Shown here: positions 17,729 through 25,757 of the stretch, in pieces
How positions within the stretch are numbered: position 1 is the stretch's first letter
Layout of the letters: each line of letters opens with the position of its first letter
Assembly (NCBI GenBank): GCA_964392325.1
Contig: CAYMPJ010000001.1
Span: 124,001 to 188,000, forward strand
DNA length: 64,000 nt
Direction of reading: 5' to 3'
Origin: CALLPQ01 sp964392325
Lineage (GTDB): Bacteria; Pseudomonadota; Alphaproteobacteria; Caulobacterales; Parvularculaceae
Translations under genes and position numbers: made by a program
Notes under the pieces: model-generated
Told to the model about the DNA's origin: nothing
Database searches by the model: none
What the model saw: only the letters and a program-made list of their open reading frames with translations

Positions 17729-17757
17729 TTTATACCTTCTAACGTTTCCATGGAAAC
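17729..17757 (-). promoter_or_regulatory. promoter with LacI-like palindromic operator for the GH13 gene
   Basis: GTTTCCATGGAAAC at 17744-17757 is a perfect 14-bp palindrome. On the minus strand TATAAA (complement of 17729-17734) forms a -10 box about 30 bp before the start codon, so the palindrome lies between -35 and -10. This is where a LacI-family sugar repressor would bind. The regulator gene is not in the window. Confidence 0.5.
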
Positions 17758-17913
17758 AAGAACAGTCAAATAGCAGAAAGGTTTGCATTCATGCGCGCGC
17801 GAAAAGCAGAAATATAAAGCGTGTCTATATTTTAGTTACCACGCCTTGATCACAATCATCCGCCCACTCAGAGTGTGGACGGGTTTTATCAATTCCGGCT
17901 TCTTACTGGAAAG

Positions 17914-19839
17914 CTATTGGCACGCTAAACATTCGTCATAATCTGTACTTGCAGCAGCGGCCATCATTTCCGACATCGGGCTTTGCCCGTCTTCGCTATT
18001 GGCCGCTTTTTCAGATCCGGCATAGGCTGTCCGCTGAACACTTTTAGAGCGACAATAGTAAAGAGACTTCACGCCTTTTTCCCATGCAGTCCAGTGGAGC
18101 ATGTGCAGATCCCATTTATTGACATCACCGGGGATAAAGACATTCACCGATTGTCCCTGACAAATATAGGGCGCGCGATCAGCAGCGAGCTCAATCACCC
18201 AGCGCTGGTCAATTTCAAATGCAGTTTTGAAAATATCTTTTTCTTCGGCGCTTAAACAATCAAGTTGTTGCACGCTGCCTTCATGTTCAATGATGCTATT
18301 CCAAATTGCCTCATCTTCATCGAGACCTTTTTCGCGCAGTAATTCTTCCAGTGCCTGATTTTTGACGGTGAAAGAACCGGACAAGGTTTTATGCGTGTAT
18401 ACATTAGCCGGGATTGGCTCGATACACGGGCTAGCGCCGCCGCAAATAATGGAAATGGATGCGGTCGGGGCAATCGCCATTTTGTGGGAGAAACGTTGCT
18501 TGATACCCGCATCAGCAGCGTCAGGACATGGACCACGCTCCTCTGCGAGCTTTACAGAGGCCGCATCAGCACCCATGCGAATATGCTTAAACAAACGCAT
18601 GTTCCATGATTTGGCCATAGCACTTTCAAACGGAATGCCTTTTGATTGCATGAATGAATGAAAGCCCATCAGCCCAAGACCAACCGAGCGCTCACGCATG
18701 GCGGAATATTTCGCATGCTTCATAGTGTCCGGTGCTTCGTCGATGAATTCTTGCAATACATTATCAAGGAAGCGCATGATATCTTCGATAAAGCCCTCCT
18801 CGTTTTTCCACTCTTCATATTTTTCGGCATTGACCGATGATAGACAGCACACGGCTGTGCGTTCATTACCCAGATGATCTTCACCCGTGTGAAGCATGAT
18901 TTCAGAACAAAGATTAGAGGTTGAAACCTTTAGGCCCAAATCGCGCTGATGTTTTGCCATCTGTTTATTGACGGTGTCAGAGAACAGGAGATAAGGCTCG
19001 CCAGTTTGCAGGCGGATTTCCAAAATCTTCTGCCACAATTTACGGGCATTAATGGTGCGCAGGACCTCATCATCTTTCGGACTACGCAAGGCAAACTCTT
19101 CGTCAGCAGCAACGGCTTCCATAAATTCGTCGGTAATATTGATGCCGTGATGGAGATTCAGGCTTTTGCGATTGAAATCACCCGATGGTTTGCGAATCTC
19201 AAGAAACTCTTCAATCTCCGGATGGTGAACATCGAGATAACAGGCGGCTGATCCCCGCCGAAGCGAGCCTTGGGAAATTGCAAGAGTGAGCGAATCCATC
19301 ACGCGGATAAAGGGAATAATCCCGGAAGTTGCGCCCGCTCCCTTAACCTTTTCACCGATCGAGCGCACACCGCCCCAATAGGTGCCAATGCCGCCGCCAT
19401 TAGAGGCAAGAGAAACATTTTCATTCCACGTGCCCACAATACCGTCGAGACTGTCTCTCACTCCGTTTAAAAAACAGGAGATAGGCAGACCGCGCTCTGC
19501 GCCGCCATTGGAGAGAATCGGTGTTGCCGGCATGAACCATAATTTGGAAATATAATCATATATGCGCTGGGCATGATGGGCATCATCGGCGTAAGTGCGT
19601 GCAACCCGCGCAAACATATCCTGAAAACTCTCCCCTTCAAGGAGATAGCGATCTTCCATCGTGGTTTTGCCAAAAGCGGTCAGAAGCGCGTCGCGACTCC
19701 GATCAATTTTGATTTCCCGCACGACTTTAAGAGCCGGTTTCTCGGAATGGATTTCAGCTTGATTGGCACCGTGATTCGCATGATCTTGACCGCCGATAGA
19801 AATATTTTCAACTGTTTGTGCCGCATCCATTAACGCCAT
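17914..19839 (-). CDS. nrdA: ribonucleoside-diphosphate reductase, alpha subunit (class I)
   Basis: This 641-residue large subunit of class I ribonucleotide reductase makes deoxyribonucleotides. The active-site features are PISCFLNG (first redox Cys), STSNLCSEIML (radical Cys and Glu), TAVCCLSSVN (second redox Cys) and the radical-relay tyrosines in LYYCRSKS. It ends in a C-terminal ECLACQ, whose CxxC shuttles electrons from thioredoxin. The N-terminus lacks a recognisable ATP-cone, so overall activity control may be missing or indirect. The beta subunit nrdB is not adjacent (the next gene is GH13). AGAGGGAC before the ATG is a good ribosome site. An NrdR box lies upstream. Confidence 0.96.
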   Translation of the reverse strand: MALMDAAQTVENISIGGQDHANHGANQAEIHSEKPALKVVREIKIDRSRDALLTAFGKTTMEDRYLLEGESFQDMFARVARTYADDAHHAQRIYDYISKLWFMPATPILSNGGAERGLPISCFLNGVRDSLDGIVGTWNENVSLASNGGGIGTYWGGVRSIGEKVKGAGATSGIIPFIRVMDSLTLAISQGSLRRGSAACYLDVHHPEIEEFLEIRKPSGDFNRKSLNLHHGINITDEFMEAVAADEEFALRSPKDDEVLRTINARKLWQKILEIRLQTGEPYLLFSDTVNKQMAKHQRDLGLKVSTSNLCSEIMLHTGEDHLGNERTAVCCLSSVNAEKYEEWKNEEGFIEDIMRFLDNVLQEFIDEAPDTMKHAKYSAMRERSVGLGLMGFHSFMQSKGIPFESAMAKSWNMRLFKHIRMGADAASVKLAEERGPCPDAADAGIKQRFSHKMAIAPTASISIICGGASPCIEPIPANVYTHKTLSGSFTVKNQALEELLREKGLDEDEAIWNSIIEHEGSVQQLDCLSAEEKDIFKTAFEIDQRWVIELAADRAPYICQGQSVNVFIPGDVNKWDLHMLHWTAWEKGVKSLYYCRSKSVQRTAYAGSEKAANSEDGQSPMSEMMAAAASTDYDECLACQ

Positions 19840-20053
19840 AATAGTCCCTCTAAGTTTTCTTATTCTGGAGCCCCTTGGGCTTTTTTACTCGATGATACAC
19901 GCCGCAACTGGGGTTTCATGGAGATTTCACCAGAAAAGCGGGCATAAAAATCTTATGGCCGGAAGACGTACATTCTTGCCCTCCTGCGCGCTCACTCGCC
20001 TGGATATGTCTGTTATTCCATGAAGCGTCGAACCACCCTCAATCAGCCATTCG

Positions 20054-20069
20054 ACACAACATATAGTGA
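20054..20069 (-). promoter_or_regulatory. NrdR box upstream of nrdA
   Basis: ACACAACATATAGTGA matches the palindromic NrdR consensus (ACACWATATATWGTGT) at 14 of 16 positions. A -35-like TTGACG on the minus strand (complement of 20086-20091) lies upstream, so the box covers the -10/start area. The usual second box one or three helical turns away was not found. The box is part of a 574-bp gene-free stretch (19840-20413), which also holds a CtrA-type box and two short repeats. Confidence 0.6.
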
Positions 20070-20123
20070 TAGACCCCGCCCCGAACGTCAATATGAAGTT
20101 ATGACCAGAATGTCATTTTTTTG

Positions 20124-20139
20124 TTAACAAGATATTAAC
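20124..20139. promoter_or_regulatory. CtrA-type box
   Basis: TTAACAAGATATTAAC fits TTAA-N7-TTAAC, the binding sequence of the cell-cycle regulator CtrA. It lies about 285 bp before nrdA and 55 bp upstream of the NrdR box. In an AT-rich stretch this could arise by chance. Confidence 0.4.
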
Positions 20140-20289
20140 AGGGCGCAATAAGTGCGCAAATTCAGTTAAGAGAAAATTCCGGTTTTAGAGAAAAACGGCG
20201 CAAAACTTGATATGTTTCGGGGGCGAGTTGGACTTGGCTGAAATCAAAAAAAAATTCAGAAAAGGGGAAAAAATTTTGTCGCCCAGCGT

Positions 20290-20369
20290 GTCGCGCGAAA
20301 GTGGATACCGGTTTCGCTGCAAGACACGCTCAGCTAAAAAGCCTGTCGCGCAGAAGTGGGCACCGGTTC
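20290..20369. repeat. two copies of an interspersed ACCGGTT-type repeat
   Basis: Two 25-bp copies, at 20290-20314 and 20345-20369, match at 20 of 25 positions and start 55 bp apart. The shared pattern is GTCGCGC, two variable bases, AAGTGG, two variable bases, ACCGGTT. A third partial copy lies before trpG at 45477-45490. Similar AAGTGGG-ACCGGTT sequences are common between genes in Rhizobiales-like genomes. Confidence 0.6.
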
Positions 20370-20413
20370 TGTTGTTTACATAGCCTGACAAGAAAACAGA
20401 GAATCACAGAGGG

Positions 20414-21862
20414 TTATTTTTTCTTTATTCCTGAAGAAACGCCCTTTTGCTCCCCATAACGCCCCTTATCAAGGGCAAATGGTTCGGGGCTTGCCTGAAA
20501 TCCTGTCTCGACGAATCGCGCCTTGCCGTCGCGATTGCGCCCGCCTTTGCGCCAGGCCAAATCACTAGCCTCATCCTCCGTCGCTTTACGATCAGCATAT
20601 TCTTGTTGTGCTACCGAGCCGGTTAGCCCGCTATGGCTGGTCGCATTGGTTTTCTGGCCTCGTCTTAGGGAATCGAGGCGCGCTTGAAAGGCTGACATGG
20701 ATTCTTCGACCCGCCTGATAACATCGACAAACCGCGGGGCATTGTCTGCTGTATAAGCACTGCGCAGGGAATCAAGGGTATCATCGAGAGCTTTGCGGCG
20801 TATACCGCCAAAGAACGGGATTAAAAAATCACTCACCAATCCCGCAAACACATAAGTAAGACCGCCAATGATCAGGGTAAAAAACAGGCCCGGATAGCGC
20901 ATAATATCAGGCACATTAGCCGGGCTTCCTGTTACCGGGCCGGTTGGCTTGGCGCCAAACAGCACGAATGAGACTATCGCTCCAAGGACGAGACCGCCAA
21001 AGAAAATAATGGGGGCAGGAGCTGACCCACCGGAGCCGCCGCCGCGCAGAAAGCGCGCCAATTCGCGAAGCGCTTCCTCGCGCGGTTCTGCATGGAGAAA
21101 TTTTAAGCGGCGAAAGAAAATCTGTGCCTCCAGCGCCGCCATATGCGCACGGGAGATATTTTCAACTGCTTTGCCCGCATATTGATCCTTATTAACATCA
21201 CCGAGCAAGCTGGTGAGTTTTTCATCAAATTCCCGCGCCACATGGGCGATATGCAAGCCGAGATTTTCTGCGGTCTGGCGGACACGGCGATTGGTACCGG
21301 CAGATTGATTGATATAAGCGCCGGCCACCATCGCAAAAAGACACGCTGGCACAGCGGCTATCAAGAATAATATGGCTAATGAGCTTGCATGGGCATCAGG
21401 AATTTTCGTCAAAATACCCTTTCCATTTGCAAACATAAGGGCCGCAGCGATCAACAGCCATATGATTCCGATTGTCAATCGCAGCCCCTGGGCGGCCAAT
21501 CTGGCCTCACCAGAAAGACGCTCCGAGATGGCGCTGCGCACCTGCTTGATTTTCACCCCTAACTCACCCTGATTTCTCTCAATCGAGTGTGAGCACAACA
21601 ATAATTCAGAGCCGAGGGCAGATGTGGCCACATCCGCAAGCCCGCCCTCCGGCTGAGCAAGACCATCCAACATGGGGCCTCGTATATCACTAAATTGGGT
21701 CTTTTCCGGGGTCAGTGGTGAGGACTGCGCCGGCTTGCCTGTTTCCGGGGTGTTTTTCCCCAATGACGAGAAATGGCCCTGTTTAAAAGGCCCATTTGTG
21801 GAACCAGACAAAGTGGGTTGCCCTCTCTTGGTGGAGGATTTTTTTGTAAAATATTTCAACAT
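20414..21862 (-). CDS. unknown membrane protein with four predicted spans
   Basis: I do not recognise this gene (about 482 residues). The start MLKYFTKKSSTKRG at 21862 is set by a strong ribosome site (AGGAGGGA) just upstream; a longer frame has no support. The N-terminal 130 residues are polar and low in complexity. Four hydrophobic segments follow in two pairs: LTIGIIWLLIAAALMFA and LAILFLIAAVPACLFAMVAG, then IIFFGGLVLGAIVSFVLFG and LFFTLIIGGLTYVFAGLVSD. A soluble stretch between the pairs (RRVRQTAENLGLHIAHVARE and beyond) is probably helical. The C-terminal 130 residues are polar and charged. It is probably an inner-membrane protein. Confidence 0.7.
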   Translation of the reverse strand: MLKYFTKKSSTKRGQPTLSGSTNGPFKQGHFSSLGKNTPETGKPAQSSPLTPEKTQFSDIRGPMLDGLAQPEGGLADVATSALGSELLLCSHSIERNQGELGVKIKQVRSAISERLSGEARLAAQGLRLTIGIIWLLIAAALMFANGKGILTKIPDAHASSLAILFLIAAVPACLFAMVAGAYINQSAGTNRRVRQTAENLGLHIAHVAREFDEKLTSLLGDVNKDQYAGKAVENISRAHMAALEAQIFFRRLKFLHAEPREEALRELARFLRGGGSGGSAPAPIIFFGGLVLGAIVSFVLFGAKPTGPVTGSPANVPDIMRYPGLFFTLIIGGLTYVFAGLVSDFLIPFFGGIRRKALDDTLDSLRSAYTADNAPRFVDVIRRVEESMSAFQARLDSLRRGQKTNATSHSGLTGSVAQQEYADRKATEDEASDLAWRKGGRNRDGKARFVETGFQASPEPFALDKGRYGEQKGVSSGIKKK

Positions 21863-22113
21863 AGTCCCTCCTATTTCTAAGCCTGATAAAACTTGGCGCG
21901 GTTGACTGTTTACTGCCCGCCCACCGCTTAAAAAACCAAGGCGCATCTATTCTGGCCTTTAGTTTACCCAAAAATAGCCAAAACACCAAACATTGCATTT
22001 TGTGGTGAATATGACTGGCATACACAGTGCGAACTGGGCGGGATGGAAGAAATTTTGTCCGGAACAAACAGGATTAAAAAGAATACTCAGGAAAATGGAA
22101 TTCAATATATTCG

Positions 22114-22800
22114 CTATAAGGACGATATAGAAAAAACTTGGCGCGCAATCCAGGGGTCTTCCTGACCAAATTTGGCAAACCCCTGCCCAATGATTTGATA
22201 ATCTAATTTAATGGCATGTTCTTGACATAAATTTTTAGCGACATTGTCGGCATTAATAAACCGGCGGTAATGATCGCCATAGATCTTATTCAGACCCTCA
22301 TCTCGCGATTCACGATACTCAAAATAAATTTTTGAAAACCTGGAGGCAACCTGTTTAATATTGGATAGAAAATGATGTTCATGCTCTTCCTGAATAGCAT
22401 GTAGAAAAAATCTTGAGTAAAGAACGATTGGAAGACCCGAAAAGGGTTCGAGGACTTTGGATTGAAAAATAGTTTCCAAATCATCCTCACCGACCGTAAA
22501 TTGTCTAAATTCAAGATGCTCAAGATTTTTTTCCCGAGCATCACCCTCGTTGGATTTAATCGCAGTTTTCGAGGCATCGAACCCGATACTACTATGCCCG
22601 TTCTGTACGAAGAAGAATGAATCGCGACCATTTCCGCATCCAAAATCCAGAATCAAATGAGGTGTTTTTAAATCACTTGCAACAAAGGCTGCAAATTGGG
22701 AGGGTATCCGCTTGGATTTCTTTTTGTAAAATTCATCCCAGTAATCAAAAATTTTATCTCCAGACGAAGTTTGATTATTATGTGTGCTATTTTTTGTCAT
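22114..22800 (-). CDS. class I SAM-dependent methyltransferase
   Basis: This 228-residue methyltransferase has motif I LILDFGCGNGRDSFFF near residue 50, the SAM-binding Asp in SIGFDASKTAI, and a short C-terminal domain. The acceptor is unknown. Its start overlaps the upstream LicD-like gene by 14 bp, so the two are cotranscribed and probably modify the same surface glycan. Codon use is more AT-rich than in the surrounding housekeeping genes, as often seen in surface-polysaccharide loci. Confidence 0.88.
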   Translation of the reverse strand: MTKNSTHNNQTSSGDKIFDYWDEFYKKKSKRIPSQFAAFVASDLKTPHLILDFGCGNGRDSFFFVQNGHSSIGFDASKTAIKSNEGDAREKNLEHLEFRQFTVGEDDLETIFQSKVLEPFSGLPIVLYSRFFLHAIQEEHEHHFLSNIKQVASRFSKIYFEYRESRDEGLNKIYGDHYRRFINADNVAKNLCQEHAIKLDYQIIGQGFAKFGQEDPWIARQVFSISSL

Positions 22801-23815
22801 CGTGCTCTACGCGCTGATCATACACACCTTGGGCAAAATCATTCATGTGCTCTTTAGACGATTGCGAAGGTTGCCATTGAAAATGCGGATCTGGAACAGT
22901 CCATTTCTCGCCATATATACCTTCAAGAATTTTTTCAGGATTAGCAGGGACGCAAACACTAATGCCGCACAGTTCTTGTTTGGAGACAGGCAAGAGATCA
23001 CTCATATTACCGTCAAAACTGCACATATAGCTGGAAAGAATGGCTCCATCACTCCAGCATCCGAAAATATCCAGCATTATATTATTTGACATAACCCAGT
23101 GAAAATTTCCCCCGGGAAAAACGTTAACAATATTTTGCCCCGCATCTTTTAAAGTTTGGGCGATTCCAAATAATTCCCTTCCAGCGTCATAGCCGTTTTG
23201 GGCATCGAGTAAAAACATAGCGTCCACATCATCATCGTGTCCGATCAAATCATTTTCTCGCACCAAACCCAATAACGTTCCGTATGCTATAAATAAATCT
23301 TTACTGAAAATATCCCTGAAAATTTCTTCAGCTTCAACTTGCGCTTCAAGCGCTACCTTTTTCCAGCCCGGCCGCGAGGCGATGGTTTTAATAATCAACC
23401 CACTCTTAGCGAGCAGGGAGCTGCCCGACTGCAAAATGCGCGCGAGCTCCCCCTTATCGACATCTTCAAATCCCCTCAGGGTGCACTCAAAGCCATCATT
23501 GATATCAAGAGGGGTGCCATCGGGGAAATAGGCTTCAACCTGATTGGCTAAAGGAAGTCGCTTTAACAATGTCTCGTGAACATTTAAATGAAAACCGTGT
23601 TTGCCGTTAACTGGATTAGTAACCGCAAGATTGGCATGAACCTTTGTGGCTTCAGTTCCATTTATCACCAATGTTATGATAGGGGCGCCTTTTCCGGAAC
23701 CATCCGTGGCCCAGCCAGATATTTCCTGATTATTCGCAATACACAATTCACCGCTATATCGCGAACTATTATCTTGAAGGGGATGTTCGGAGGGCATAAC
23801 CGTTAAATGGTTCAC
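22787..23815 (-). CDS. LicD/fukutin-type nucleotidyltransferase-fold protein with N-terminal beta domain
   Basis: This 342-residue protein carries the LicD/fukutin signature at residues 178-198: YGTLLGLVRENDLIGHDDDVD, where the clustered Asp residues bind metal. LicD proteins move phosphocholine or related phospho-groups onto surface glycans. The N-terminal 110 residues hold a separate beta-rich domain (EISGWATDGSGKGAPIITLV) like those found in some glycan-modifying enzymes. C-terminal WVMSNNIMLDIFGCW is consistent with the fold. It is cotranscribed with the methyltransferase. The substrate is unknown; no choline uptake genes lie nearby. Confidence 0.75.
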   Translation of the reverse strand: MNHLTVMPSEHPLQDNSSRYSGELCIANNQEISGWATDGSGKGAPIITLVINGTEATKVHANLAVTNPVNGKHGFHLNVHETLLKRLPLANQVEAYFPDGTPLDINDGFECTLRGFEDVDKGELARILQSGSSLLAKSGLIIKTIASRPGWKKVALEAQVEAEEIFRDIFSKDLFIAYGTLLGLVRENDLIGHDDDVDAMFLLDAQNGYDAGRELFGIAQTLKDAGQNIVNVFPGGNFHWVMSNNIMLDIFGCWSDGAILSSYMCSFDGNMSDLLPVSKQELCGISVCVPANPEKILEGIYGEKWTVPDPHFQWQPSQSSKEHMNDFAQGVYDQRVEHDDKK

Positions 23816-23863
23816 TGGTTTACAGGTAAAAAGTCTGATTAATAATGATAAATTCTGAAGTCA

Positions 23864-23890
23864 AGAAGGAGCAGTATTTATGCCCCTTCT
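23864..23890. terminator. hairpin downstream of ctpA
   Basis: Arms 23864-23872 and 23882-23890 pair with one mismatch around a 9-base loop. It lies 35 bp past the ctpA stop. A T-run is missing on the minus strand, so function as a terminator is only possible. Confidence 0.3.
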
Positions 23891-23924
23891 CAAGACAGAT
23901 ATAGATTATCGTGTACAATTTACC

Positions 23925-25514
23925 TTACCGCTCGACCGTTGCCGCTTGCGCAAGGGCGTGACGATATTGGGTGTTATCTGCAAGAATCTCCAAAGCCCGT
24001 TCAAGCTGACAATCGCGAATTGTGTCTGGCTCAGCCTCTTTTGGTTCGCACAAAAACGGCTCTATAGCAGGCTCTTTGCTTTCGGCTTCGTCCTCTGAAT
24101 TTGCGGCTACCGCGTCTGTGTCTGCCGCTTCTTCATTTGCTTCAGCCGTCGCAGGAGCTGGCGTCTCTTCAGCTACTTCAGCCGCTTCTTCGGCTCCCTC
24201 TTCAACTGTTGCGTTAGCCACATCAAGAGCGCCGGGAAGATCAGCCTCGCTGCGCCGTTGAGCGGGTGCATCCTGTCCGGGATAAATTACCGGGAAGGGA
24301 AGATCAGGGTCGATGCCCTGCGCCTGAATAGAGCGCCCTGAAGGCGTGTAATAGCGTGCAGTTGTAAGGCGAAGTGCGCCTTGTATACCATTTTGTAGCG
24401 GGATAACTGTCTGTACGCTTCCCTTACCAAAGCTCTTGGTACCAAGGATCAATGCCCGGTTACGGTCTTGCAAGGCACCTGCAACAATCTCTGATGCGGA
24501 AGCCGACCCACCATTAATCAGGACAATGACGGGTTTGCCGGACAATTTATCACCGCGCGTTCCAAGCTCGCGTAATGTGTCGCGGGCGCGGCGTCCACGG
24601 GTAGAGACGATCTCGCCACCATCCAGAAAAAGATCAGAAATATTGACAGCCTGATCGAGAAGCCCGCCGGGATTGGAACGCAGATCCAGTACCAGACCGC
24701 GCATGCCGCCGGAAATATCTTTTTCGAGCTCTTCCAGGCCCTCTTTTACGCTTTTTGCAGCGCGCTGGGAAAAAGTTGAGACACGGATATAACCAAAATC
24801 TCCCTCAGCTCTAACGGTTACCGGATTTACCCGAACAATATCGCGCACGAGGGGAACTTTGAAAGAAGGTTCTTCCCGGTCCCGCACAACCGATAGCTCG
24901 ACTTTTGTGCCGCGCTCGCCTTTCATAAGAGCAATCGCTTCATCAATGGTTTTGCCTTGTACGCGCTCGCCATCAATTTCCACGATCAGATCATTGGTTT
25001 TCAATCCGGCACGCGCTGCTGGTGTATCATCAATCGGGGCAACAATCAGGACAAAGCCCTTGTCTGGGCCTTCGTTTGGCATTTGAACCTGAATACCAAG
25101 ACCGGCAAAACTTCCCTGAGTTTGCTCTTGCATGGTTTTGAATCCGTCAGGGTCCAGATAGCTTGAATGGGGATCAAGGGTGGAAAGCATGCCATCGACG
25201 GCACCCTTTATTAGTTCCTTGTCTTCTGGCGGGCTGACATAATTTTCGTGGACTTCTTCATAAATGCGACCAAACAAATTGATGTTTGTAAAATATTCTG
25301 CGGAGAATTTTGGACGCGCAAAACCAGAGCTCAACATGGCACCGGTAATCAGAGCCACGCCCATCAGGCACGCTGTGTGACCGGGCGAAAATTGTAGACG
25401 CTGACGCCTTTTGGAACCTCTATTTGTGAGTCCCTCGATTTGGGCATCCTGCCCTCTCGTGATGCTAGGCTTACGGGAGTTATTGCGAGGAGCAGTCAAA
25501 TTTTGATCGTTCAT
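23925..25514 (-). CDS. ctpA: S41 family carboxy-terminal processing peptidase
   Basis: This protein of about 529 residues is a periplasmic tail-specific protease. It has an N-terminal signal anchor (LMGVALITGAMLSSGFA) and a PDZ domain (SFAGLGIQVQMP to VELSVVRD). The S41 catalytic core has Ser in INGGSASASEIVAGAL and Lys in GTKSFGKGSVQT. The C-terminal 130 residues are rich in Ala and Glu, then end with a conserved cysteine-containing piece (EPFLCEPKE). I choose the ATG at 25514 over a TTG five codons earlier. It follows envC on the same strand, the usual alphaproteobacterial envC-ctpA order, with a 243-bp gap. Confidence 0.96.
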   Translation of the reverse strand: MNDQNLTAPRNNSRKPSITRGQDAQIEGLTNRGSKRRQRLQFSPGHTACLMGVALITGAMLSSGFARPKFSAEYFTNINLFGRIYEEVHENYVSPPEDKELIKGAVDGMLSTLDPHSSYLDPDGFKTMQEQTQGSFAGLGIQVQMPNEGPDKGFVLIVAPIDDTPAARAGLKTNDLIVEIDGERVQGKTIDEAIALMKGERGTKVELSVVRDREEPSFKVPLVRDIVRVNPVTVRAEGDFGYIRVSTFSQRAAKSVKEGLEELEKDISGGMRGLVLDLRSNPGGLLDQAVNISDLFLDGGEIVSTRGRRARDTLRELGTRGDKLSGKPVIVLINGGSASASEIVAGALQDRNRALILGTKSFGKGSVQTVIPLQNGIQGALRLTTARYYTPSGRSIQAQGIDPDLPFPVIYPGQDAPAQRRSEADLPGALDVANATVEEGAEEAAEVAEETPAPATAEANEEAADTDAVAANSEDEAESKEPAIEPFLCEPKEAEPDTIRDCQLERALEILADNTQYRHALAQAATVER

Positions 25515-25757
25515 CAATATCGCTTTCAAATATTACGTCTACTTGGTCGTCACTTTATAGCCATTGGGCAGTCATATCGCAGTTTGATAGTCTTTGCCGT
25601 CTATATCTACTCATTTTACAGCTTCTGGGCAATGCTCGCATAGCGTCTTTGACGTGATTGTGTGAAACACCGTCCATTTAATCTTCTTATCTCAAACCTA
25701 TCACAAAGGGGTTCACGAGATATTTAGCGAGGATCACGCCAAATCCTTAATGAGCCC

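Noticed and set aside
20185..20391. A 68-codon minus-strand frame over the nrdA-side intergenic region
   Set aside because: Its codons coincide with the two ACCGGTT repeats, and similar translations arise wherever this repeat occurs. There is no ribosome site.
23880..24098. A plus-strand frame with a good AAGGAG site opposite the end of ctpA
   Set aside because: The AAGGAG belongs to a hairpin arm downstream of ctpA, and the frame is mostly antisense to ctpA with no family pattern.
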